DNA of 64,000 bases from Chloroflexota bacterium (GTDB lineage Bacteria > Chloroflexota > UBA11872). This document shows, in pieces, positions 27,364 through 36,727 of this stretch (its first letter is position 1; each line of letters starts with the position of its first letter). The stretch spans positions 310,001 to 374,000 of the forward strand of contig JAJEDE010000025.1 of assembly GCA_022821645.1 (NCBI GenBank). Reading direction: 5' to 3'. The translations under genes and the position numbers were made by a program. The notes beneath the pieces are model-generated. The model made no database searches, had not been told where the DNA came from, and saw nothing but the letters and a program-made list of their open reading frames with translations.

Positions 27364-28518
27364 CTATGACACCGTGTGCATGGGCATGATGACGTGGCTG
27401 AAGGACGGCATGTCCTCGCCGTCCTTGTCCACCTGGCGGACCAGGCCGGGACTGGTAGGACCGGCCAACGAGAGCGATACGCGATCCGAACTGACCGTGC
27501 CCAGGCAGTCGGAGAGGAAGCGATAGTTGAAGGCGATCTGGGCGTTGGTGCTGGAGCCGGAGACTTCGGCCTCGACTTCACCCTGGTTCTCGCCCAGTTC
27601 GGCGGAATTGGCGGAGAGGACCAGGCGGCCGCCGTCATCGTTGCCTTCGATGGTGGCCCGGATGACGTTCTGGCCGTCGCGAGCAAAGAGGGCGGCAATG
27701 CGGGTGGCCTGGGTGACGGCCGCGGTGTCGGCAACGACGCGCGTTTCCATGTTGGCGGTGTCGGGGATGAGCTGCTGGTAGGCGGGGAACTGGCCGTCGA
27801 TGAGCTGTGAGACAAGCGATACGGCCCTGGTGCTGAAGCGAACGGATTGGGAGTTGGCCGTAAGGCCGATGGTCACGGACCCCGGGTCGTCAGTGAGGAT
27901 GCGTGAGAGCTCGACCATGGCCGGGCGCGGGACGATGATCTGGCTGGGTTCGGACAGTCCGGTTTCGGCCGCAGCGCGGCGGACGGCCAGGCGATAGCCG
28001 TCGGCGGCGGCCAACTCAACGTAGTCGGGACCGAAGGTGAGGCTGACGCCGGCGAGCACGGGCCGGCTGTCATCCTGGGCGGCAGCCACGACCACCTGCT
28101 CGATGATGGAGGTCCAGACGCCGGTTGGCATCTCGAGTTCGCGCTCGGCATCGCCATCGGGCATTGGCGGGAACTCGTCGGCGTCGATGCCCTTCATCTT
28201 GGCGCGGAAGCGTCCGGAGGAGACCTCGAGCGTGTCGGTCTCGGCGTCGAGTTCGAGGGCGACGACGCCTTCGGGCAGTTGGCCGATGAAGTCGGAGAGC
28301 AGCCGCGCGGGAACGGTGATGGCGCCTTCCGACTGGATGCTGGCGCCGGTCCAGACGGAGATGGCCATCTGCTGATTCATGGCGGCCAGCTTGAGACCGC
28401 CGTCCTCGGTTGCCAGCAGGACGTTGCTGAGCACGGGCAGGGGGCTGCGGGCGGCGACGGCCCGGCTGACGAGGCTTAACCCTCGGTTCAGGTTTTCTTG
28501 CAGGCAGGTGAGGTTCAC
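27364..28518 (-). CDS. dnaN: DNA polymerase III sliding clamp (beta subunit)
   Basis: A 384-residue protein with the three-fold clamp repeats: NLTCLQENLNRGLSLVSRAVAARSPLPVLSNVLL in part at the N terminus, then LLSDFIGQLPEGVV, GVSLTFGPDYVELAATDG-like text, and a C-terminal VIMPMHTV where the family has the pocket motif M-P-M-R/H. The GTG at 28518 has GGAG nine bases upstream. There is no dnaA or recF nearby, so this is not an origin-type cluster. A good promoter lies 90 bases upstream. Confidence 0.95.
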   Translation of the reverse strand: MNLTCLQENLNRGLSLVSRAVAARSPLPVLSNVLLATEDGGLKLAAMNQQMAISVWTGASIQSEGAITVPARLLSDFIGQLPEGVVALELDAETDTLEVSSGRFRAKMKGIDADEFPPMPDGDAERELEMPTGVWTSIIEQVVVAAAQDDSRPVLAGVSLTFGPDYVELAAADGYRLAVRRAAAETGLSEPSQIIVPRPAMVELSRILTDDPGSVTIGLTANSQSVRFSTRAVSLVSQLIDGQFPAYQQLIPDTANMETRVVADTAAVTQATRIAALFARDGQNVIRATIEGNDDGGRLVLSANSAELGENQGEVEAEVSGSSTNAQIAFNYRFLSDCLGTVSSDRVSLSLAGPTSPGLVRQVDKDGEDMPSFSHVIMPMHTVS

Positions 28519-28608
28519 GCGGCGATCTCCGAGGTCCTGGCGACGAAACCGTTGGTGCGCGCCCAACCGGCCAGTGGTGTTGCACATGTTGGGCGTTGCA
28601 GCGGACGG

Positions 28609-28638
28609 ATACTAGATGTAGTGCCAAGCGGCGGTCAA
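28609..28638 (-). promoter_or_regulatory. predicted sigma-70 type promoter of dnaN
   Basis: On the minus strand TTGACC, an 18-base spacer and TAGTAT precede the dnaN GTG by about 90 bases. The match to -35 and -10 consensus is the best I found in this window. Transcription start is not proven. Confidence 0.6.
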
Positions 28639-28745
28639 TCCACGACCGGGTTTCAGCGGCGTCCCGGTTCGAGTGGCGCCGCTGGTAGGCTTGCCTGATA
28701 CGCCCGCCTGGCGCGCGGGCGCCGACTCAGTGGAAAGGAGCTCGC

Positions 28746-29318
28746 TTGAGCTTGCGAGTCATCGTCGCTGAAGACGAAACGATCATTCGGCTCGACCTCA
28801 AGGAGCGTCTGGAGGCTTCGGGCCATCAGGTTGTGGGCGAAGCGGGCGACGGCGAGAGCGCCGTGCAGATGGCGCGCGAACTGCGGCCTGATCTGGTGGT
28901 GATGGACATCAAAATGCCCGGAGTCGACGGGATCGAGGCGGCGCGCGCGCTCACGGCCGAGCACATCGCCCCTGTCGTGCTGGTTACGGCGCACGGCGAG
29001 CGAGAACTGGTTGAGCGAGCCAGCGAAGTGGGCGTGATCGGGTATGTGCTCAAGCCGCTGCGTGATCGCGACCTGGAGTCGGCCATCGCGGTGGCAGTTT
29101 CCCGCTACGGGGAATTCGAAGCGGTAAGCCGCGACGTGCAGAATCTCACTGAGCAACTTGAGACGCGCAAGGTGGTGGAGCGAGCGAAAGGGCTGTTGAT
29201 GACCCGACTGGGACTCTCGGAGCCGGATGCGTTCAAGCGGATCCAGAAACTGAGTATGGATCGGCGTCGATCGATGCGCGACATCGCGGAAGCGATCATC
29301 CTGGCCGAAGAGATCTAG
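28746..29318 (+). CDS. ANTAR-domain response regulator (AmiR/NasT-type antiterminator)
   Basis: A receiver domain (1-118) with the acidic pocket in VAEDE and phospho-acceptor Asp in VVMDIKMP (D54), Thr in VLVTAHG and Lys in YVLKPL, then a helix linker and an ANTAR domain (about 130-188: VVERAKGLLMTRLGLSEPDAF and IAEAIILAEE). ANTAR proteins bind paired hexaloop RNA hairpins and prevent termination. No histidine kinase is next to it. TTG start with AAGGAG upstream. The RNA target is unknown. Confidence 0.93.
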   Translation: MSLRVIVAEDETIIRLDLKERLEASGHQVVGEAGDGESAVQMARELRPDLVVMDIKMPGVDGIEAARALTAEHIAPVVLVTAHGERELVERASEVGVIGYVLKPLRDRDLESAIAVAVSRYGEFEAVSRDVQNLTEQLETRKVVERAKGLLMTRLGLSEPDAFKRIQKLSMDRRRSMRDIAEAIILAEEI

Positions 29319-29337
29319 GGAGGCGCACGCGAGCCCC

Positions 29338-32259
29338 ATGCGGGGCGTGGTGACCCGGGAGCTGCGAGAGCGAGTTCCCCGCTCGCTTGGAGCGCCGCTG
29401 ATAGCCGCCGCGCTGCTGCTGGCTGGCTTGGTTCTTACCTACAGCCGACAGATCTTCGAGGGTCTGGTGGTGGCGGGCTACGACACGCAGACCTACTTCT
29501 ATCCCTATTGGGCTGCGGCGTTCGACGCTCTGCGGACGGCTCGAATACCGCTCTGGAATCCCGACCTCTTCATGGGTGCGCCGTTTTTGGCCAACCCGCA
29601 GGCCGCCGTGTTTTACCTGCCGAACTGGCTGTTGCTGGGACTGAGCCCCGAGCGTGCCATGACCGTGGCGCTGATTCTGCACGTGGGCTGGGCGGCCGCT
29701 GGCACGTTGCTGCTCGCCCGCCAAGCGTGGCGATTGGGCTGGGCGGCCTCAACCACGGGGGCGGCAGTATTTGCGTTCGGGGGCTACTTCGTTGCCCAGT
29801 CAGGCCATGTGAACCAGGTTTCGGCCACCGCGTGGCTGCCCTGGCTGTTGTTGGCGCTGGACCGGGGGGTGACCGGGGAATGGCGGGCATGGATTGCGCT
29901 GCCGCCGATCACGGCGCTGATGCTTCTCGCGGGTCATCCGCAGGTGGCGTACATGAGCCTGCTGTTTGGGCTGGTGTACGCCATAACGGTAGGCGGCGCC
30001 GGCAGTGGGAACTCTTGGCCGGAGCGACTAAAGGGCGTGGGGTGTGGGTTGCTTCTTTGGGCAGCGGCGGGCGCCAGCGGAGTGTTGCTGGCAGCCGTGC
30101 AACTGCTGCCGACGCTTGAACTCTCGCACCACGGAATCCGTTCCGGCGGGTTGCCGCTTCCCGAGGCGGCATCGTTCTCTTTGCCGGGGGAAGAGTTTCT
30201 GCAAGCGGTACTCCCGACATTCACGGCGTTGCCCTCGAGCACGGAGTTTGTTGCGCATATCGGGTTGAGTGGGATCATCCTGGCAGTGCTCGGGACGGCG
30301 GCGAAACCCCGTGGGGCACGGACGGCACTGCTGCTTCTGACCCTGGCGGGCACGCTGCTCCTGGCGATTGGGCCAGCCACGCCGCTGTTTGCCGCGGCGC
30401 ACCGGATAGTACCGGGGTTCGATCTATTTCGGGTCCCGCCACGTTGGCTGTTGCTGGGAATTCTGGCGGCGGCGCTTCTGGCCGCGCAGGGTGCTGAGTC
30501 GCTTGGACGGTCACAGCTATCCCCGCGCGCGTGGCGGCGTTGGGCAGGCCCCGGGCTGGGGCTGTCGGCGGTTGGGCTTGCTCTGGCGACGATTGGAGTC
30601 GTACATCCCGTAGCCGAAGACACTTTCGGGCCGTGGATACTGGCCGGGCTGCTAGCTCTCGGGCTACTGGCGGCGGCTTTTGCGTCGCCGTGGGCGTGGG
30701 TGCGGTGGGCGGCCGCCGGTTTGGTGGTGATTGAGCTTGTGGTGGCGTCAAGGCCGAGCCCGGTGCGCCAGGCCGTGCCGCCCGAGGTGTTTGCGGTCGA
30801 TGAGAACGTGGCGACGGCCCTGGGTGCCGACGGATGGGATGGCCGTGTGCTCAGTCTCGCGAACCCATCGTTCGAGATTAGTCAGCCTGTTCGCGCAAAG
30901 CTGGCCGAGGCGTGGTTCGACCGGCTGGGCGAGCGGTCGTTTCGCGAATTGCTGGTTGCGCTGAAAAACGCCTCGATCATGAACCCCAATCTTGGCATGG
31001 CCTATGGCTTGCCAACCGCCGATGGGTATGACGGCGGCGTGCTACCGCTGCGCAGCTACGTGGAATTCCGGGATCTGCTACTGCCGGGGACGCGCGCCAC
31101 GCCAGACCTCCTGATTCAGCAGGCGATTGCGGACATTCCCGCAGACCGCGTGCTGGACGGGTTGGGCGTGCAGTCAATAGTGCGCAGTCCCGACACGATA
31201 CTGGACGTAAAGGTGGGGACTTTGGATCTGGGGTATTGGCGACGGATCGACGGGAACGGTCACGGGGACGAGCTATACGTGGAAGACGTGCTTGGCGTGG
31301 TGGTGCTTATCGACGCTTCGCCGGACGCGCCGGCTGGGCCGGCGGGCCGGGTGGAGGTACTCGGGTCGGATGGCTCGATCGTCGCCCTGCCGCTGATGCG
31401 GCGGGAGGAGCGTCCCGAACGCGTGGTCTTGGGGCCGGGCCACTTGGTTGCAGTGCGAAGGGGGCTTGATCGACCCTCGTACCTGAGCCGGGCGATGTTC
31501 GAGGCGCCCCTGGACGTTGCCGGGGTGCGAGTCGTCGCCGATGGGCCCGCCTTCGATCTTCGAGCGCTTGCACTGCTGCATGGAAATGGCGATTCCACGC
31601 CTGTGACGCTGCGGTCGGAAGCCGCGGCCCTGAGCCAGCGAGCCGGTGAAGTGGTGGTTACACGACGCGGGACGGCCGTTCCGAGAGGTTGGCTGGTGGC
31701 AGATGTGCGGTGGTCGCACAACGAGGCGGAGGCCCGTGACTTGGTCGGCGGATTCGACTTTTCGCCTGATCGAACAGTAGCGCTGACCGCTGCCGAGGAC
31801 CCTGAACGACGCTGGGGAGCCTTCGGTGAGGCGGCTCGGGCTATTGGGATTCTGGGCCCGTCGACTGCCGAGGGACGGGTAAGTGAAGAAGACGTGGCAG
31901 CGTTGACCGCCCTGATGCAGGATGCGAGCGGCATGGCGCCGGGTGTCAACAGCTTGGAGTCGCTCCTCGAAGAGCCTGAGACCATTCAACTGAGGGTTCG
32001 AGTATCCGGTCCCCGAGTGTTGGTGCTGCCGGACGCACCGTATCCGGGCTGGCGGGCGAAGGTGAATGGAATTGACGAGCCCGTCTGGCGGGCGAATGTT
32101 GGGCACCGTGCGGTGCTGATCCGAGAGCCCGGAGACCATCTGGTGGAGTTCAGGTATCGGTCGACACCGTTCGAGGTGGGCCGGGTCGTTTCGTTGGCCA
32201 GCCTGGCGGCGCTAGGCGTTGCGGCGGCTACGCTGTTGTTCCGCATCCGTCGCGAATAG
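29338..32259 (+). CDS. YfhO-like membrane glycosyltransferase-type protein
   Basis: A 973-residue protein with about twelve to thirteen membrane spans in the first 480 residues, then a large extracytoplasmic domain to about 945 and a final span (about 945-968). The early loop GYDTQTYFYPYW and LFMGAPFLANPQ match the YfhO family, related in layout to GT-C enzymes that transfer sugars from lipid carriers; D48 would be the catalytic acid. Likely acts on cell-surface glycans or lipoteichoic-like polymers. The GT4 gene begins three bases downstream, so the two probably work together. Confidence 0.82.
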   Translation: MRGVVTRELRERVPRSLGAPLIAAALLLAGLVLTYSRQIFEGLVVAGYDTQTYFYPYWAAAFDALRTARIPLWNPDLFMGAPFLANPQAAVFYLPNWLLLGLSPERAMTVALILHVGWAAAGTLLLARQAWRLGWAASTTGAAVFAFGGYFVAQSGHVNQVSATAWLPWLLLALDRGVTGEWRAWIALPPITALMLLAGHPQVAYMSLLFGLVYAITVGGAGSGNSWPERLKGVGCGLLLWAAAGASGVLLAAVQLLPTLELSHHGIRSGGLPLPEAASFSLPGEEFLQAVLPTFTALPSSTEFVAHIGLSGIILAVLGTAAKPRGARTALLLLTLAGTLLLAIGPATPLFAAAHRIVPGFDLFRVPPRWLLLGILAAALLAAQGAESLGRSQLSPRAWRRWAGPGLGLSAVGLALATIGVVHPVAEDTFGPWILAGLLALGLLAAAFASPWAWVRWAAAGLVVIELVVASRPSPVRQAVPPEVFAVDENVATALGADGWDGRVLSLANPSFEISQPVRAKLAEAWFDRLGERSFRELLVALKNASIMNPNLGMAYGLPTADGYDGGVLPLRSYVEFRDLLLPGTRATPDLLIQQAIADIPADRVLDGLGVQSIVRSPDTILDVKVGTLDLGYWRRIDGNGHGDELYVEDVLGVVVLIDASPDAPAGPAGRVEVLGSDGSIVALPLMRREERPERVVLGPGHLVAVRRGLDRPSYLSRAMFEAPLDVAGVRVVADGPAFDLRALALLHGNGDSTPVTLRSEAAALSQRAGEVVVTRRGTAVPRGWLVADVRWSHNEAEARDLVGGFDFSPDRTVALTAAEDPERRWGAFGEAARAIGILGPSTAEGRVSEEDVAALTALMQDASGMAPGVNSLESLLEEPETIQLRVRVSGPRVLVLPDAPYPGWRAKVNGIDEPVWRANVGHRAVLIREPGDHLVEFRYRSTPFEVGRVVSLASLAALGVAAATLLFRIRRE

Positions 32260-32262
32260 CCG

Positions 32263-33492
32263 ATGTACGTCGTTTATATCGCGCCTTTCGGGTTCGCGCC
32301 GAAGAACACAACGGGTCGTCGCGTAATGCCCATGGCGCGAGCGGCTGCGACGGTTGGACATCGGGTCAGAGTGATCGTGCCTCCGTATGACGATCCCGCG
32401 ACCTATGGGCGCGAGTGGGAGGACGGGGACGTAGAGGTGACGTGCCTGCCGCGCCCGAGATTCGACGGGACGGCTTTCATTGGCGCGGCCTGGACGCAGT
32501 GGCGGCTGGCTCGGGTGGCAGCGGATCTGGTGGAGCAATGGCGGCCGGATCTCGTCCATGTCTTCAAGCCAAAGGCGGTATCCGGGTTGGCACAGATGCT
32601 GATCGCGCGGCGACGGGACCGTCCGGCCATCGTGTTGGACCTGGACGATTGGGAGGGCCGCGACGGCTGGAGCCAGAACGAAGATTATGCCCGTGCGCTG
32701 GTGGAAGTATTCGAGCTTCAGGAACGTCTTGGTATGCGGCGCTGCGACGCATTCACGGCAGCCAGCCGGCTGCTGGCCGAGCGGGCGGGCGCGGTCGCTT
32801 CGGACTGCCCGCGGTTGCACATTCCGAATGGCTTCGATCCGGCCGCCTACGAGAATTGGGCGCCAAATCGGGCCGGCAGCGCATTTCGCCGTTCGCTCGG
32901 TATTGGGAGCGACGCCAAGCTAATCCTCATCTATACGAGGTTCTTCGACTACGGCCTCGAAGAGTGGGCGCAAGTCATCCGCGAGATTGCGGTGAGATCA
33001 CCGGCCGCGCGTTTTCTGGTTCTTGGCGCCGGGAAGTTCGGACAGGAGCGTGATCTGGCTGCCGACATGCGAATCTCGGGACTGGCGGACCGCATGTCCT
33101 TTCTTGGATGGCTGCCCTTCGCGGATATTCCGTCGGCGCTGGCGGCGGTTGATCTGGCGCTGATGCCGCTGGCGGACACCGTGGCCAACCGGTCCAAATG
33201 CTCACCACGCTACATCGACCTGATGTACGCAGGGGTGCCGGTGATCACGACGCCCGTTGGAGAGGCTCTCACCTTCATTGTTGATGGCGACACCGGCTAT
33301 GTGGCGGCCGATCCGTCGCCGGTGGCCGTGGTGGCTGCCGTTGAACGGGCGCTCACAGCCGAGGGAGCGTCGGACCTTTGCGCGAAAGCCCGAGCCCGCG
33401 CGGTCGATGAACTCTCATGGGAGCGTCTGACGGAGCCTCTGAGCGGGCTTTACGAAAGCGCGGTGTCGCGCGCTGCTTCGCAGGTCGCCTGA
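32263..33492 (+). CDS. glycosyltransferase family 4 protein
   Basis: A 409-residue GT-B enzyme. The N-terminal domain has the glycine-rich acceptor loop PFGFAPKNTTGRRVMP; the C-terminal domain starts near residue 210 with LILIYTRFFDYG and contains FLGWLPFADIP and a donor-binding region SKCSPRYIDLMYAGVPVITTPVGE, where an E/S-K pair contacts the nucleotide sugar. It sits three bases after the YfhO-like gene, in the same direction, suggesting a shared cell-surface glycan pathway. Its TGA is immediately followed by the opposite-strand stop of ybbR (TGATCA). Confidence 0.87.
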   Translation: MYVVYIAPFGFAPKNTTGRRVMPMARAAATVGHRVRVIVPPYDDPATYGREWEDGDVEVTCLPRPRFDGTAFIGAAWTQWRLARVAADLVEQWRPDLVHVFKPKAVSGLAQMLIARRRDRPAIVLDLDDWEGRDGWSQNEDYARALVEVFELQERLGMRRCDAFTAASRLLAERAGAVASDCPRLHIPNGFDPAAYENWAPNRAGSAFRRSLGIGSDAKLILIYTRFFDYGLEEWAQVIREIAVRSPAARFLVLGAGKFGQERDLAADMRISGLADRMSFLGWLPFADIPSALAAVDLALMPLADTVANRSKCSPRYIDLMYAGVPVITTPVGEALTFIVDGDTGYVAADPSPVAVVAAVERALTAEGASDLCAKARARAVDELSWERLTEPLSGLYESAVSRAASQVA

Positions 33493-34875
33493 TCAGTTTA
33501 TTGGCGACGAAGTGCCAGGGGGAGGCGTGACCGTTGGCGTTGGTCGTGGCGTCGGAGTAGCGGTGGCGACGGCGCCGCCCGGTCCGACAAGGGCCGGGCT
33601 CTGGGCCGCGGGAACCTCGCTCTCGTCGCGCTGAATCTCTACGGTCAGCACAGGTGGGGTGACCTGAGAGATTCCGATGCCGGGCGGAACGGTAATGACC
33701 GGGCGAAGCTGGTGACGTCCGGGGCTGAGGTTCGACACATCCAGTTCAGCCACAACGTCGCCGGCACGGAGTTCCTGGAGCGCTTCAACGGATCCGCCGA
33801 CGACTACCTGAACCGATGGTTGCGACACGGCGGCCGACGCGTTGGAGTCAAGATTGACAGCGACGACAGCGGCCTGAATTGTGGTCGTGTCGGCCAGCGG
33901 TTCAACGACCACGGCAATAGTGGCAGTGGGCTCATCGCTTAACACCAGCAAGCCGACCGGGTAGTCGAAAGCCACATTGCCCTCCACATCGCCGCGCGCG
34001 CCATCGATATTCAGGGCAACCGTATTGACGGCGCTTACCCGCTCAATGTCCTCGGGCTGACCTTGGACTTCGACCGTGGTGGGAACGACGTTGATCTCGC
34101 GGACGAAGAAGCCGGGCGCCGCGCTTCCGACTATCTCGGCGAGAACCGGCACCCGCTTTCGGCTGGTAATGCGAGTGATCGGGACCCGGACCTGAGCCGT
34201 CTGAGGGTCGAGATGGACATCTTCGACTTCGTTGCCGCCTCTATCCGCTGGAAGCAACAGGGCCTGCGAGGAGACGTCGCTCGTGGCGCCTTCCAGGCTC
34301 AAAATGGCGACCACAGAGGCAACTTGATCGACTTCGGAGGCTCCTCCGCTGACCTGGACGCTGGCGGGACTGGACTCCACGTCATTGAGTTCAGCGCGGA
34401 ATCCAACGGCCGGCGCGCTCTCCAATCGGGCGGTGACTTCAAAGGCGCGGACCTCAAACGGGTCGATCTGCACGGTCACGGTTTCGGGTGTGACCCGAAC
34501 CACTTCCATCGCGGCATCTGCCACGGCCACTTCCACCGGAAGCTGGTGAACACCCGAGCCAACTCCGGCCAAATTCACTCGGGCCGAAAAGTCGCGCACC
34601 GTCAGCCGACCAATGTTCTCGCGCGGCCCACCCACGGTCACGCGTACGGGCTGAATCGGACTGGCGAGTACCAGGCTGGGACCGAGATTGACTTCATCAA
34701 CCTGAATGTCATCGTCGATGAGTTCCTGCGTGCTGGGATTCTGCTCGAGTGTCCAAACCACCCACACAAGAGCGGAAAGGACCAGCGCCACCAGGAAACG
34801 AACGCCCAGGGTGCGAGCGAAGAAGCGGCGCGCGAGGATGACGCGGCGCGCCCGTCGGCGCCGTGCGGCGTTCAC
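33493..34875 (-). CDS. YbbR-domain protein (CdaR-like)
   Basis: A 460-residue protein: a basic N terminus, one membrane span (about 25-44) and three to four YbbR repeats, each with the pattern P-x-x-V-x-V-x-G (for example PVRVTVGGPREN and TVEVQGQPEDI), ending in a Thr/Pro-rich tail. In the CdaA-CdaR system YbbR proteins regulate the diadenylate cyclase at the membrane. Its GTG start overlaps the cdaA stop by four bases (GTGA), which fits that pairing. The TATP tail resembles a wall-spanning linker. Confidence 0.87.
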   Translation of the reverse strand: MNAARRRRARRVILARRFFARTLGVRFLVALVLSALVWVVWTLEQNPSTQELIDDDIQVDEVNLGPSLVLASPIQPVRVTVGGPRENIGRLTVRDFSARVNLAGVGSGVHQLPVEVAVADAAMEVVRVTPETVTVQIDPFEVRAFEVTARLESAPAVGFRAELNDVESSPASVQVSGGASEVDQVASVVAILSLEGATSDVSSQALLLPADRGGNEVEDVHLDPQTAQVRVPITRITSRKRVPVLAEIVGSAAPGFFVREINVVPTTVEVQGQPEDIERVSAVNTVALNIDGARGDVEGNVAFDYPVGLLVLSDEPTATIAVVVEPLADTTTIQAAVVAVNLDSNASAAVSQPSVQVVVGGSVEALQELRAGDVVAELDVSNLSPGRHQLRPVITVPPGIGISQVTPPVLTVEIQRDESEVPAAQSPALVGPGGAVATATPTPRPTPTVTPPPGTSSPIN

Positions 34876-35705
34876 CTACTCCGCGAAATCCAGGCCGGAA
34901 GCCCCTGCAGGCCCGCGCCGCGCGTCTGAACCCGCAGCGCCGTTTCGAGGCGACGGCGCAATTGATCCGGAGTGAGATGACGCTCCAGGCGTCCGTCCAC
35001 GGCAATCGAGATCCCGCCAGTCTCCTCGGAGATGATCACTGCAATGGCATCCGTGGCCTCGGTGATACCCAGCCCGGCCCGGTGCCGCGTCCCGACATGG
35101 TCCTGCGGACCCAACTCATCGCTGAGCGGCAGCATCACGTGCGCGGCCACGACTTCCATTCCGTTGAGCAGAATCGCACCGTCGTGCAACTCGGAGCCCG
35201 GATGGAACACGGTCACGAGCAGATTTCGGGACAGGCTCGCCTCCAGGCGAGTGCCGGTACTGGCAAATTCATCCAGTCCGCCCTGGCGCTGAATGACAAT
35301 CAGGGCGCCCCAGAGTCGGGCCGAGAGTTCCTCGGCCGAGCCGATGACAGCGCCGATCATCTGTTGCGTCTGCTCGGGTGTGACCAGCCCAAATGGATGT
35401 GCGACCAACGTCCCCGTGCGGCCGACCCGTTCCAGAAGTCGCCGCAATTCCGGCTGGAAGACCACGATTAGGGCAAACGTTGCCACCAACAACCCCTGGT
35501 CCAGGATCCAGTTGATGAGCTCAAGCTGGAGCACGCGACCGATGAGGAACAACCCCACGGCCACAACCAGCAGGCCGCGGAGCAACTGATCGGCCTGGGT
35601 TCCGCGAATCAGGGAGAGAACGGCGTTGAAGAGAAGCGCGACGAGCAGAATCTGAATGGCGGCGCCAAAGTCAAACTCACCTGCGAGGTACTCAAGCTGT
35701 TCCAC
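34872..35705 (-). CDS. cdaA: diadenylate cyclase (CdaA)
   Basis: Makes cyclic di-AMP from two ATP. Three membrane spans (about 16-95) are followed by the DisA_N/DAC domain with the catalytic motifs DGAILL and GTRHRAGLG (the DGA and RHR motifs). Cyclic di-AMP controls potassium and osmolyte balance and cell-wall stress. GTG start; the downstream ybbR gene overlaps by four bases. The 277-residue length fits the family. Confidence 0.94.
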   Translation of the reverse strand: MEQLEYLAGEFDFGAAIQILLVALLFNAVLSLIRGTQADQLLRGLLVVAVGLFLIGRVLQLELINWILDQGLLVATFALIVVFQPELRRLLERVGRTGTLVAHPFGLVTPEQTQQMIGAVIGSAEELSARLWGALIVIQRQGGLDEFASTGTRLEASLSRNLLVTVFHPGSELHDGAILLNGMEVVAAHVMLPLSDELGPQDHVGTRHRAGLGITEATDAIAVIISEETGGISIAVDGRLERHLTPDQLRRRLETALRVQTRGAGLQGLPAWISRSR

Positions 35706-35746
35706 GCGAGTCGCTTATCGCCGGCGCCGACGGAGTTTCAGTCTAC

Positions 35747-36727
35747 CTACGCTCCCAACTCTTCGAACGCGTCGTCTCCGCGCAGGATGGCCACCAGCAG
35801 TGCCTTTTGGGCGTGCAATCGGTTTTCGGCCTGGTCAAACACAACTGACTGTGGGCCATCCAAAACGGCGTCCGTCACTTCCTCCCCACGGTGCGCCGGA
35901 AGGCAGTGCATGAAAATGGCGGACCGCCCGGCCACGGCCAGCAGAGTGCTGTCCACCCGAAATGGAGCGAAGACCTCTCGACGTTCGGCAGCTTCGTCTT
36001 CCAGGCCCATGCTGACCCAGGCGTCGGTGTAGACAACATCGGCGCCAGCCACCGCGGCATTCGGATCGTTTCCAATCTCGATGCTGCCGCCGCCGTCCTC
36101 GGCAATCTCCTGCGCGCGCTCCAGCATGTCTTCGTCGGGCTCATAGCCGACCGGTGAGGCAACGCGGACGTGCATGCCAGTTTGCGCGCCGGCAAACAGC
36201 AGCGAGTTGCAGACGTTAAAGCCGTCGCCGACGTACGCCAGCCGCCGGCCAGCCAACTCGCCCAGGTGCTCGCGGATCGTAAGTACGTCTGCCAGGGCCT
36301 GACAGGGATGGGCAAGGTCGCTCAGCCCGTTAATCACCGGGATACTGGCCCAGGCCGCCAACTGCTCAAGCGTGCGGTGTTCGTAAACGCGCGCCATAAG
36401 CGCGTCAACCCAGCGTTCCAGGTTGCGCGCAATGTCGGGAATCGACTCGCGCACGCCAATCTGCGTGTGTTCATTCATCAGGTCGACGGCGAATCCGCCG
36501 AGCTGAGACATGCCAACCATGAATGTGGTCCGGGTACGCAGCGAAGCCTTCTCGAAGAGCATCGCCAGGCTGAGGCCCGAGAGGAGCGGATGCGGCTGGC
36601 GCTTTGCCTGCATAGCCTTGAGCTGAGCGGCTCGATCCAGGAGACCACGGACTTGGTCCGGCGACAGGTCGGCCAGCGTCAAGAAGTCGTGGCCGCGCAA
36701 GTCGGTCGTCGGCGTCTGAACGGTCAA
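35747..36727 (-). CDS. argF: ornithine carbamoyltransferase
   Basis: A 326-residue enzyme making citrulline from ornithine and carbamoyl phosphate. Carbamoyl phosphate sites are EKASLRTRTT (Leu in place of the common Thr of STRTRT, as in many non-proteobacterial enzymes) and HPCQALADV; the ornithine side is DAWVSMG and MHCLPAHRGEE. It starts with TTG at 36727, where the last bases of the SpoIID gene form TTGA. No other arginine gene is adjacent. Confidence 0.93.
   Translation of the reverse strand: MTVQTPTTDLRGHDFLTLADLSPDQVRGLLDRAAQLKAMQAKRQPHPLLSGLSLAMLFEKASLRTRTTFMVGMSQLGGFAVDLMNEHTQIGVRESIPDIARNLERWVDALMARVYEHRTLEQLAAWASIPVINGLSDLAHPCQALADVLTIREHLGELAGRRLAYVGDGFNVCNSLLFAGAQTGMHVRVASPVGYEPDEDMLERAQEIAEDGGGSIEIGNDPNAAVAGADVVYTDAWVSMGLEDEAAERREVFAPFRVDSTLLAVAGRSAIFMHCLPAHRGEEVTDAVLDGPQSVVFDQAENRLHAQKALLVAILRGDDAFEELGA

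Noticed and set aside
27364..28518. Replication origin next to dnaN
   Set aside because: No dnaA, recF or gyrB and no cluster of DnaA boxes found around it.
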